A stretch of DNA of 64,000 nt from CAZMOK01 sp964567785 (GTDB lineage: Bacteria; Bacteroidota; Bacteroidia; Bacteroidales; JAGOPY01). The DNA is taken from the NCBI GenBank assembly GCA_964567785.1, contig CAZMOK010000011.1, positions 3,302-67,301 of the forward strand. The letters run 5' to 3'. How positions within the stretch are numbered: the first letter of the stretch is position 1; each line of letters opens with the position of its first letter. The notes under the pieces are model-generated. The model had not been told where the DNA came from. It did not search any database and was given only the letters and a program-made list of their open reading frames with translations. A program made the position numbers and the translations under genes. Below are positions 8,138 to 16,669 of this stretch, one piece after another.

Positions 8138-11100
8138 ATGAAAAAGATCACTGCGATCTGCCTGCTATCTCTCTTTACCAGTTTCTCATTACCAAGCCAG
8201 GAAAAGGCTACCATCAAATTCGACCGTATCACTACCGAGAACATTATTGTTCAGAAAGGGTTGTCGCAGAACTCAGGATATGCCATCCTTCAGGATAAAA
8301 GAGGCTTCATGTGGTTCGGTACATGGGACGGGCTGAACAGGTACGATGGGTATGAGTTCATAGAGTATGATGTGGAGAGTGGTTTGAGCCATAATACAAT
8401 AAGGGACCTGTATGAAGATGACAACGGTTATCTCTGGATTGCAACTGAAGGAGGGCTCGACAGGCTCGATATGGAAACGGGTGAAATTGTGATCTATAGA
8501 AAGGACATTACTGTGCCCAATTCTTTGAGCGACAGCTATATTCTTGACATCAACCCCCAGGGGGACGTTCTTTGGATATCCACCGCGAATGGTCTTAATA
8601 AATATAATATGGAGACCGGCACCTTTAAGAGGATCAAATTTTACGACGGTGAGGGAGATCCGGATATGGCCAGCTATATTAACAGGACCTATTCCGACAG
8701 ATCAGGGAACCTTTGGATCGCAACGAGATATGGCCTTCACAAGTATGATCTTCTGGAGGACGAATATCATCCCTTCTACCACGACCCTGCCGATAAGAGG
8801 AGCCTTTCATCAAATAATGTAAATGATGTCCTTGAAGACAGTGAAGGCAATATCTGGATCGGAACGGCCAATGGTCTCAATAAAATGGAGCCTGATAGCG
8901 ATGGTTTTGTCAGGTATATGAATGATAAGAAAGATGCGGAAAGCCTGAGTGACAACCATGTGAGTGTCCTGTATGAAGACAATAAGGGCCACATTTGGGT
9001 AGGCACCTCAAATATGCTCAACATATTGGATCCTGAAACCGGGAAGTTCAGAAGGCTGATGAACAGGATGAGCAGTGTGAGCCTGAGCAACAACAACATC
9101 CTTTCGATCTATGAAGATCCTTCAGGAACGATCTGGGTCGGGACCTACAAAGGGATCAACAAAGTTGACAAGAACTCGAGCCGTTTTCCTCACTACAGCC
9201 ATATACCCGATGATCCGTCAAGCCTTTCAAATAATATTGTTTATGCGATAAACGAATGTTCCGATGACAATCTTTGGGTTGGCACATACGGTGGCCTTAA
9301 TATAATGGACCGCGCCAGGGAAGAATTCACTGTTCTTGAACACCGGCCTGATGACCCGAACAGTATCGCCAGCAATAAGATAAGGGCTATCGTTGAAGAT
9401 CCCGGTGGTGTTATTTGGATAGGGTTTGAAAATTCGGGCCTCGATTCTTATAATAAGGAGACAGGAGAATTCACTCATTACAGTTATTCGCCCGATGATA
9501 CCAACAGCCTTATTGATAACAGGATCGTTGCGATGGAATCGGATAATTCTGGAAGGATCTGGATAGGGACAAGGTCAGGCCTGAACGTTTTCGACCCTGA
9601 AACCGGTATTCATAATCACATAACCTTTCAGCCCGGAGATACTGCCTCCCTGGTAAGCCCGGTTGTGCTGGGGGTCTATCTCAACAGTAAGGAAGATATG
9701 TGGGTCGGGACCGATTACGGGGTCCATGTTTTTGATATGGAGCTCAACCGGATTGAATCATTTTATCCCCAACCGGATAACCCGAAAGCTTTAAAAGGCA
9801 GCAGGATAATGTTCATAGGTGAAGACGCGGATGGCTACTACTGGCTCGGGACTATTGGTTCAGGGCTGAGCCGCTACGACCCTTTGACGGGAGAATTCAG
9901 GAATTTCGGGGAGAACGAGGGCCTGCCCAATAATGTCGTATATGCTGCATTGGATGATGGAAACGGCTTTCTCTGGATTACTACAAATAAAGGTCTTGCA
10001 AAGTTCGACAAGAGGAATGAAAGCTTTGTTGTATATGATGCCAAGGATGGGATCCAGGGGAATGAGTTCAATGCAGGTGCTTACCATCAGAATGAACAGG
10101 GAGAGCTGTTTTTTGGCGGTATGAATGGCCTTAATGCCTTCCGCCCTGAAGACATCAGGGTCAACAAATCAATCCCCAGGCTTGTGATCACAGAAGTAAG
10201 GGTATTCAATGAAGCTCTCAAGGGCCCTTTTTATGATGGTGATACTATTTTTCTCAGCTATCGCGATAATTTTTTCTCGATAAAGTTTGCTGCCCTGGAG
10301 TATACAAATCCCTCCAAGAATATATTCCGGTATAAGCTTGAGAATTATGACAAAGACTGGATAACTGCAAAAGCCAACCGCAGGGTAGCGGAATACAAGA
10401 AAGTTTCGTCGGGCAGTTATACTTTCAGGTTAATAGGAGCCAATAATGATGGTATCTGGAACCAGGAGGGCATTACCCTGAACCTCGTGATAAGACCTCC
10501 ATGGTGGGAAACCTGGGCTTTCAGGATACTCTTCGCAATAGTGATCATCTTTTCTTTCTGGATTATCATATACAGCCGCTTTAAAACACTCAAGAAGAAG
10601 CATGATGTGGAAAAGAAAATGCTCAACATTGAAAAGGAAATGTTTGAAATAGAGCAGAAAGCACTGAGACTTCAGATGAACCCCCATTTCATTTTCAATT
10701 CACTCAATGCCATACAGAGTTTTGTAATAGCTAATGATACCGACAAAGCCATTGCCTATTTGGCAAAATTCTCTCACCTGATGAGAATGATACTGGCCAA
10801 TTCGAGCGAAGCTTACATCCCTCTTAAGGATGAACTAAAAGCCGTACAGTATTATATAGACCTTGAAAAGCTCAGGTTCGATGATAAATTCGAATACGAG
10901 ATCTCGGTTGAAGATGATATCGATGAGGAGTTCATTGAGATCCCCCCGATGATCCTGCAGCCTTATGTGGAAAATGCCATAATACACGGGCTGATCCATG
11001 CCGAAAAGAAAGGACAGCTTGAAATAATAGTGAGCCTGGAGAAAAAGTCGATGAAATGCCTTATCCAGGACAACGGTATAGGACGTGAAAAGGCCAATGA

Positions 11101-11284
11101 ACTGAGAGAGCAGTCGGGCATAAAAAGACAGCCCAGGGGTATGATGATAACACGTGAACGCCTGGATATATTAAAGAACCAGTACAAAGAAGATTTTGGT
11201 GTTAAGATCATAGACCTGAAGGATAAGAAAGGCCGGCCGGCCGGTACGCGGGTGGAAATTACCTTCCACTACTTTGAGGCATAG
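8138..11284 (+). CDS. Reg_prop/Y_Y_Y sensor with LytS-type histidine kinase
   Basis: A 1,048-residue membrane sensor. A signal peptide is followed by 14 Reg_prop blades, seen as repeated W[IVL]GT..GLN..D motifs, enough for two seven-bladed propellers (about 30-670). A Y_Y_Y domain (about 690-785), one transmembrane helix (about 790-815), a short coiled coil and a His_kinase domain of the LytS/YehU type follow. The phospho-acceptor is His850 in QMNPHFIFNSLNA. The HATPase part has NAIIHG and QDNGIGREKA. Most Bacteroidota Reg_prop proteins are hybrid kinases with an AraC-type output; this one instead has a separate LytTR regulator 148 nt downstream. The periplasmic propellers probably bind a glycan or peptide, but the ligand is not deducible. 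Domain order is clear. Confidence 0.93.
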   Translation: MKKITAICLLSLFTSFSLPSQEKATIKFDRITTENIIVQKGLSQNSGYAILQDKRGFMWFGTWDGLNRYDGYEFIEYDVESGLSHNTIRDLYEDDNGYLWIATEGGLDRLDMETGEIVIYRKDITVPNSLSDSYILDINPQGDVLWISTANGLNKYNMETGTFKRIKFYDGEGDPDMASYINRTYSDRSGNLWIATRYGLHKYDLLEDEYHPFYHDPADKRSLSSNNVNDVLEDSEGNIWIGTANGLNKMEPDSDGFVRYMNDKKDAESLSDNHVSVLYEDNKGHIWVGTSNMLNILDPETGKFRRLMNRMSSVSLSNNNILSIYEDPSGTIWVGTYKGINKVDKNSSRFPHYSHIPDDPSSLSNNIVYAINECSDDNLWVGTYGGLNIMDRAREEFTVLEHRPDDPNSIASNKIRAIVEDPGGVIWIGFENSGLDSYNKETGEFTHYSYSPDDTNSLIDNRIVAMESDNSGRIWIGTRSGLNVFDPETGIHNHITFQPGDTASLVSPVVLGVYLNSKEDMWVGTDYGVHVFDMELNRIESFYPQPDNPKALKGSRIMFIGEDADGYYWLGTIGSGLSRYDPLTGEFRNFGENEGLPNNVVYAALDDGNGFLWITTNKGLAKFDKRNESFVVYDAKDGIQGNEFNAGAYHQNEQGELFFGGMNGLNAFRPEDIRVNKSIPRLVITEVRVFNEALKGPFYDGDTIFLSYRDNFFSIKFAALEYTNPSKNIFRYKLENYDKDWITAKANRRVAEYKKVSSGSYTFRLIGANNDGIWNQEGITLNLVIRPPWWETWAFRILFAIVIIFSFWIIIYSRFKTLKKKHDVEKKMLNIEKEMFEIEQKALRLQMNPHFIFNSLNAIQSFVIANDTDKAIAYLAKFSHLMRMILANSSEAYIPLKDELKAVQYYIDLEKLRFDDKFEYEISVEDDIDEEFIEIPPMILQPYVENAIIHGLIHAEKKGQLEIIVSLEKKSMKCLIQDNGIGREKANELREQSGIKRQPRGMMITRERLDILKNQYKEDFGVKIIDLKDKKGRPAGTRVEITFHYFEA

Positions 11285-11432
11285 AATAAGCTATATATTG
11301 AATAACCGGCCTTTAGATAAATATTATCATTTTGCCCTGGGAATTGAGTTTGTTTTTTCTTAATTTAGCATAAGGCAAAAGGATTTCCGGGCTGGGATTT
11401 TCCCGTTTTTTGATAATTTACAGACGCAAAGA

Positions 11433-12182
11433 ATGATTACGGCTATCATTATAGAAGATGAGCAAAAGTCGGTGGATACGCTCAAAGGGCTCCTCTCAAG
11501 ATATTGCCCCTCGGTAACTGTGTTAGATGTGGCAGGAGGGTATCGTGAGGGTATCGAAAAGATCAGGCTTCATAGCCCTGATGTTATCTTCCTGGATATC
11601 CAGATGCCTGATGGCAGCGGTTTTAAAGTGCTGGAAGAATTGAAAGAAATGAATTTTGACGTGATCTTTACAACTGCTTTCGATCAGTTTGCAATCAAAG
11701 CGATCAAATACAGCGCCCTTGACTACCTGTTAAAACCAATTGATCCGCAAGAGCTTATGGAGGCGGTCAAAAAAGTCGATTCCAAAAAACGCACCTCCGA
11801 TAAGAACAAGAGTATTGAAGCGCTGCTCGACAATATCAAGTCACCCGAAGAAGATCCTCACAAAATAGTGCTTTCCACATCTGAGAAGATCCACATAATA
11901 GATGTAAAAGATATTGTAAGGTGTGAATCGGATAACTATTACACTCATTTCTATTTTACTGACGGTTCAAAGCTCCTTGTTTCGAAAACGCTGAAAGAGA
12001 ACGAAGAACTGCTCAGTAACCACAACTTCATCAGGCCTCATAAGTCGCACCTGATAAATGCCGGCTACATCAAGAGCTTTGTGAAACAGGATGGCGGTTA
12101 CATTATAATGGATGACGGCAGCAAGATCCCTGTTTCGAGAAGGAAAAAAGAAAAGATTATGGAAATCCTGATGAATTTATAA
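11433..12182 (+). CDS. LytTR-family response regulator
   Basis: A 249-residue regulator. The receiver domain (1-120) has the acidic pair E8/D9, phospho-acceptor Asp55 (VIFLDIQMPDG), Thr82 in the TTAF switch motif and Lys102 in LLKPID. The C-terminal LytTR DNA-binding domain (about 145-247) shows DIVRCESDNYYTHFYF and the FIRPHKSHLIN motif. It follows the LytS-type kinase and is its natural partner. LytTR proteins bind pairs of short direct repeats two helical turns apart. A repeat pair of that geometry lies just downstream at 12206-12242, before the next gene. Assignment is firm; the target is inferred. Confidence 0.95.
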   Translation: MITAIIIEDEQKSVDTLKGLLSRYCPSVTVLDVAGGYREGIEKIRLHSPDVIFLDIQMPDGSGFKVLEELKEMNFDVIFTTAFDQFAIKAIKYSALDYLLKPIDPQELMEAVKKVDSKKRTSDKNKSIEALLDNIKSPEEDPHKIVLSTSEKIHIIDVKDIVRCESDNYYTHFYFTDGSKLLVSKTLKENEELLSNHNFIRPHKSHLINAGYIKSFVKQDGGYIIMDDGSKIPVSRRKKEKIMEILMNL

Positions 12183-12205
12183 AGATTCTACATAACACCC
12201 TGAAA

Positions 12206-12242
12206 GCCGTAAACTGATTGACTTTTGCCGTAAACTTGTTGA
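12206..12242 (+). promoter_or_regulatory. candidate LytTR operator (direct repeat, 21-bp period)
   Basis: GCCGTAAACTGATTGA (12206-12221) is repeated as GCCGTAAACTTGTTGA (12227-12242), start-to-start distance 21 bp. Thirteen of 16 bases agree. The geometry is that of LytTR binding sites, and on the minus strand the core reads AGTTTACGGC, related to the broad GTT-containing LytTR consensus. It lies directly upstream of the -33 position of the next promoter. Confidence 0.6.
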
Positions 12243-12268
12243 TCAGCCCCTTCCCATTTTTAATATAT

Positions 12269-12282
12269 TACTTTTATCTTTA
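12269..12282 (+). promoter_or_regulatory. predicted -7 region for acidic membrane protein gene
   Basis: Two overlapping TAnnTTTA elements, TACTTTTA (12269-12276) and TATCTTTA (12275-12282), lie 18-32 nt before the ATG at 12301. No TTTG -33 box is present, as expected for an activator-dependent promoter. A 6-bp hairpin (TTTAGG/CCTAAA, 12279-12298) sits directly before the start. Confidence 0.45.
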
Positions 12283-12300
12283 GGCCTCAAAACCTAAAGC

Positions 12301-12801
12301 ATGGATGATCTTATATATTTATTACTGTTCCTTGCCTGGGCTGCATTTGCCTTTTACAGGAACAGCCAGAAGAAAAAGCAAAGAGAGGCCCAGAGGACAA
12401 GAGCCGCTCAACAGCAGCCTGATCCAGAAGAGAATCAGGAAGAGGGAAGCCCGGGTTCTTTGCTCGAGGAAATCCTGCTGGGAGAACAGGAAGAGAGAAC
12501 TATTGAGGAACCATATTTTGAATCGGAAAGTCCGGAAAGTGAAAGCCGGATCTATACCGAGACACCCGGAGCAGAAGAAGAAAATGTGCCGGTGGATTTT
12601 GATGACGAGTATAATCAGAGAGGTGTTACCTCGGTTGAGGAGCTCGATTTGGAAAACGGTGAAGTCGAATCAGATAAGGATGAAAAAGCCAGCAGAAATC
12701 TTCAGGTGGTCGCATTTGAAGAAGACCAAAACGAGGCTTTCGAGTTTGATCTCCGAACAGCTGTGATATATTCTGAAATCCTTAATCCTCGCTACTTTTA
12801 G
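12301..12801 (+). CDS. acidic protein with single N-terminal membrane anchor
   Basis: A 166-residue protein of unknown function. It has one N-terminal transmembrane helix (about residues 4-19) and a short basic Lys/Arg/Gln patch (about 20-40). A long, very acidic, low-complexity tail rich in Glu, Asp and Ser follows. No known domain is visible. The basic patch after the helix predicts an N-out, C-in orientation, which would put the acidic tail in the cytoplasm. It lies between the LytTR regulator and the TonB/T9SS triad and has the candidate LytTR operator directly upstream, so it is the best candidate target of that system. A slightly shorter frame at 12305-12766 is a shadow. Confidence 0.65.
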   Translation: MDDLIYLLLFLAWAAFAFYRNSQKKKQREAQRTRAAQQQPDPEENQEEGSPGSLLEEILLGEQEERTIEEPYFESESPESESRIYTETPGAEEENVPVDFDDEYNQRGVTSVEELDLENGEVESDKDEKASRNLQVVAFEEDQNEAFEFDLRTAVIYSEILNPRYF

Positions 12802-12837
12802 AAGTATTTAGGGTTTGTTAAATTATTGTTAATTATA

Positions 12838-12870
12838 TTTGGAGATTAAATTTTTTTATTTATAACTTTA
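12838..12870 (+). promoter_or_regulatory. predicted promoter of TonB receptor operon (-33 and -7)
   Basis: TTTG at 12838-12841 and TAACTTTA at 12863-12870 are separated by 21 nt, matching the Bacteroidota -33/-7 architecture. The start codon follows about 48 nt after the -7 box. One of the two best two-box promoters in the window. Confidence 0.65.
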
Positions 12871-12918
12871 CCGACTTCAAACTTGCGCAGTGTTTAACCT
12901 AACATAAATTTTGTGGGT

Positions 12919-15900
12919 ATGTTAAGAAATTTACTTTTAACTACTGGATTTGTACTTTTATCCTGCCTTTACGCTTTTTCTCAACAGGGAGCACTTCAAG
13001 GAAAAATAACTGATAAAGAAACCGGAGAGCCACTTCCCTTCGTCAACATAGTTGTTGAAGTGGGGGGCACCCAGATGGGTGGTGCATCATCCGACTTTGA
13101 TGGTAAGTATGTCATCAAACCCCTGCCCCCGGGCAGGTATGACGTAAAAGCCACTTATGTTGGGTATAAGCCATTGCTTATCAGGGGTGTTGGTATTGCA
13201 GCCGACAAGATCACTTTCTACGACATCCAGATGGAGTCGACTGCCCAGACCCTGGAAACTTTTGAGGTAGTGGATTATAAAGTGCCTCTTATTTCGAAGG
13301 ACCAGACCACCTCTGGTGGATCGGTTACCTCAGAGCAGATCGCCAAGATGCCGAACCGTAATGCCAACTCAATAGCCACAACCGTTGGTGGTGTATTCTC
13401 ACGCGACGGTGAGCGAGGCCGTGTGAGAGGTGCCCGTAGTGATGCCACCGTTATGTTTATCGATGGTATCAGGGTTAGAGGTTCCTCAAACCTGCCGGCC
13501 CAGGCCATCGAGCAGGTGGATGTGGTTTTGGGTGGGGTGCCCGCCCAATACGGGGATGCCACGGGTGGTATTATCAACGTAACAACCAAAGGACCCTCAA
13601 GGAAGTTTGGAATGGGGGTAGAAGTAGAATCATCTCAGTTCCTCGATGCCTTTGGATATAACAGGGTCGGGCTCAACCTTAACGGTCCGCTCTTTTCAAG
13701 GAAAGACGAGGAAGGAAACCGCACGACATCCCTCCTTGGATTCTTCCTTGCCGGCGATTTCACTTACCGCCGGGACAGCAGGCCTGTCATAAGCGATATA
13801 TACAAGGTAAAGGATGATTCACTCAGGTTCCTTGAAAACAACCCCCTAAGACCATCCGGTTTAGGCAGCGGAACATTCCCCAATGCAGCTTATACAACTT
13901 TTAACAGCCTTGAAAAGATAAATACTAACCAGAATACCCCTTCGTGGGAGGTTAACCTTCAGGGTAAAATTGACGTAAGGACAACCGAAACCATTAACCT
14001 GACATTCGGTGGTAGCTATTACCACAGAGACAGGTATAACTGGAATTATTTCCACTCATTGTACAATTACGACAAAAACGCCCATGATGTAGATAAGACC
14101 TGGAGGGTATTCGGTAAGTTTACACAGCGTTTCCCAACCAAGAGTGAGAGCGATGCCTTCGTAAAGAACTTCTACTACACTATACAGGCTGACTACACGA
14201 AGAATACCGGATACCAGGAAGATCCCGACCATAAGGACGATTACTTCAAGTACGGCTACCTGGGCAAATTCACAACCTATAAGACCCCTACTTATGAAAC
14301 ACGCCAGAACGATACAGTGAACGGACAAGCTATCCCCGAAGCTATTTACTTAAATAGCTGGGACTTCGATACGCTGGTAACTTTTGATCCTTATGATTAC
14401 AACGAGATCATTGCAAATTATACAACTTCTTATTACGACCTGTTTGACGATCCGTTCGGCAATTATCAGAACCTCGACCAGATACAGCTTGGTGGTGGCC
14501 TGGTCAACGGTCAGTCGCCCGGAAGCATATATGGCCTTTGGGGTGCCCCCGGAACAATACAGACAGGTTACAGCCAGTATGATAATTCCCAGATCGGTAT
14601 AAATGCCTCAGGTGCGGCCGACTTTGGAAATCATGAGCTTAAATTCGGTATTCAATACGACCAGAGGATCGACAGGTTCTTTGCCTATGCCCCACAGCGT
14701 TTCTGGACACTCATGCGTCAGCTCACAAACTTCCATATCAGGGAGCTGGATATTGAAAATCCTTTCATCGTGCCCGGCTCAGATCTCGACACTGTAAAAT
14801 ATTACAGGAATTATGACCAGTTAACCCAAAGGACTTTCGACATCAACCTGAGGAAAAAGCTTGGACTGCCGGTCGATGGTGTCGATTTTATTGATATCGA
14901 TTCCTATGATTATAACACCCACTCCATTAATTATTACGATAAGAACGGAAAATTGCACACTATAAATTATGGTGAGAATCTTTTCACCATAGATATGTTT
15001 AGCGCCGACGAACTCTGGAACGACGGTATTTCATCTTATACCAACTACAGGGGTTATGATTATAAGGGTAATAAGCTTGAAGCCCGTCCGTCATTTGAAG
15101 ACTTCTTTACGAAAACCGACGAGAATGGTGATTTTACCCGCGACATTGGCGCTTATGAGCCTATTTATGTAGCCGGTTATATCCAGGATAAGTTCGCATT
15201 CCGTGACCTTATCTTTAATGTGGGTTTGAGGGTCGACAGGTTTGATGCCAACCAGATGGTTCTCAAAGATCCTTACTTGCTTTACGAAGCCTACACCGCT
15301 GGTGAAGTTTCTGAAATAAGTGGTACACCTGTTGAACACCCCGATAACATCGGTGGTGACCATGTGGTTTATATAGATAACGTGAATAATCCCACCAGGG
15401 TGGTTGGTTATCGCAGTGAAGGAGTCTGGTTTAATGCTGCCGGTGATGAGATCCTTGATCCCAACGTGCTTGATGTAGGTTCAGGTATTTCACCTTACAT
15501 AGTCGACCCGTCGATCGAAAGGCCAACCGTCGACGCATTCGAGGACTATGAACCACAGTGGAACTGGATGCCGCGTATTTCATTCTCATTCCCGATCTCT
15601 GATGAGGCGCTGTTCTTTGCCCATTACGATGTTCTTACTCAGCGCCCGAGGGGCAACATCTTTGCCAACCCGTCAACTTACTATTTCTTTGATAATATTT
15701 CAGGTACAATTAACAATCCGAACCTGAAACCGGAACAGACGATCGACTATGAGGTTGGTTTCCAGCAGAAGCTGACGAATACATCATCCCTTAAACTTGT
15801 TGCTTTCTACAGGGAGCAACGTGGGATGCTACAGATCTTCCGTTTCAATGGTGCTTATCCGAAGGATTACACCTCATTTAACAACATTGACTTCGGTACT

Positions 15901-16632
15901 GTGAAAGGGTTTACCATTCAGTACGACCTCAGGAGAACAGGTAATGTGGCATTGCAGGCATTCTACACACTTCAGTTTGCAGACGCAACCGGTTCATCAG
16001 AAACAACAACAGCAGCTCTCGTTGCTTCAGGTCTTCCAAATCTTCGTTCAACCTTCCCGATCGAGGATGACCGTCGTCATAACTTCAACATTTTCCTCGA
16101 TTTCAGGTGGGCCGACGGAGCTGACTACAACGGACCTGTTACCAGGAGGGAAGGATCAGGAAAACCGCCTATCCAGTGGTTGAAGAACACAGGATTCACA
16201 GTCACCATGACCGGTGGTTCAGGAACACCTTATACTCAAGCGAGGAATGTGACCGGAATCAATCAGGCCGGAAACAACCTTGTAAAAGGTTCTTATTTCG
16301 GATCAAGACTGCCATGGTCCTTCAGGGTCAACTTAACTCTTGATAAGGATATTTATTTCAACCTTGGAAAAGGCGAGGACAAAAGGCAGGCATCCCTTAA
16401 TGTTTACCTGCGTGTAAATAACCTCCTCAACTCCAAGAATATCCTGAGTGTATATCCATATACTGGAAATCCTGATGATGATGGTTACCTCACAGCCCCC
16501 GAATGGCAAAAACAGATCAGCGAGCAGTTGAGTGAAGAAGCTTACAGGGACCTTTACTCTATTGCGGTGAACAGGCCCTGGAACTATGCGTCACCCAGAA
16601 CGATCCGCCTCGGGATGATCCTGAATTTCTAA
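12919..16632 (+). CDS. TonB-dependent outer-membrane receptor, CarboxypepD_reg type
   Basis: A protein of 1,237 residues from the ATG at 12919 (an in-frame GTG at 12913 is an alternative). Order: signal peptide (MLRNLLLTTGFVLLSC...), CarboxypepD_reg domain (about 24-110, ITDKETGEPLPFVNIVV, SDFDGKYVI), TonB plug (about 120-230, with RVRGARSDATVMFIDGIRV and GGIINVTTKG), and a long beta-barrel ending in the aromatic signature RTIRLGMILNF. It would move a large ligand through the outer membrane using TonB energy. No SusD partner follows. Instead come a large T9SS-type surface protein and a PorV/PorQ-like barrel at 37 and 49 nt spacing, so this is not a Sus-type sugar pair. The ligand is unknown. 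Confidence 0.94.
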   Translation: MLRNLLLTTGFVLLSCLYAFSQQGALQGKITDKETGEPLPFVNIVVEVGGTQMGGASSDFDGKYVIKPLPPGRYDVKATYVGYKPLLIRGVGIAADKITFYDIQMESTAQTLETFEVVDYKVPLISKDQTTSGGSVTSEQIAKMPNRNANSIATTVGGVFSRDGERGRVRGARSDATVMFIDGIRVRGSSNLPAQAIEQVDVVLGGVPAQYGDATGGIINVTTKGPSRKFGMGVEVESSQFLDAFGYNRVGLNLNGPLFSRKDEEGNRTTSLLGFFLAGDFTYRRDSRPVISDIYKVKDDSLRFLENNPLRPSGLGSGTFPNAAYTTFNSLEKINTNQNTPSWEVNLQGKIDVRTTETINLTFGGSYYHRDRYNWNYFHSLYNYDKNAHDVDKTWRVFGKFTQRFPTKSESDAFVKNFYYTIQADYTKNTGYQEDPDHKDDYFKYGYLGKFTTYKTPTYETRQNDTVNGQAIPEAIYLNSWDFDTLVTFDPYDYNEIIANYTTSYYDLFDDPFGNYQNLDQIQLGGGLVNGQSPGSIYGLWGAPGTIQTGYSQYDNSQIGINASGAADFGNHELKFGIQYDQRIDRFFAYAPQRFWTLMRQLTNFHIRELDIENPFIVPGSDLDTVKYYRNYDQLTQRTFDINLRKKLGLPVDGVDFIDIDSYDYNTHSINYYDKNGKLHTINYGENLFTIDMFSADELWNDGISSYTNYRGYDYKGNKLEARPSFEDFFTKTDENGDFTRDIGAYEPIYVAGYIQDKFAFRDLIFNVGLRVDRFDANQMVLKDPYLLYEAYTAGEVSEISGTPVEHPDNIGGDHVVYIDNVNNPTRVVGYRSEGVWFNAAGDEILDPNVLDVGSGISPYIVDPSIERPTVDAFEDYEPQWNWMPRISFSFPISDEALFFAHYDVLTQRPRGNIFANPSTYYFFDNISGTINNPNLKPEQTIDYEVGFQQKLTNTSSLKLVAFYREQRGMLQIFRFNGAYPKDYTSFNNIDFGTVKGFTIQYDLRRTGNVALQAFYTLQFADATGSSETTTAALVASGLPNLRSTFPIEDDRRHNFNIFLDFRWADGADYNGPVTRREGSGKPPIQWLKNTGFTVTMTGGSGTPYTQARNVTGINQAGNNLVKGSYFGSRLPWSFRVNLTLDKDIYFNLGKGEDKRQASLNVYLRVNNLLNSKNILSVYPYTGNPDDDGYLTAPEWQKQISEQLSEEAYRDLYSIAVNRPWNYASPRTIRLGMILNF

Positions 16633-16669
16633 ACTTTTTTGAATAACAGAATATACAGCTATTAAAATA

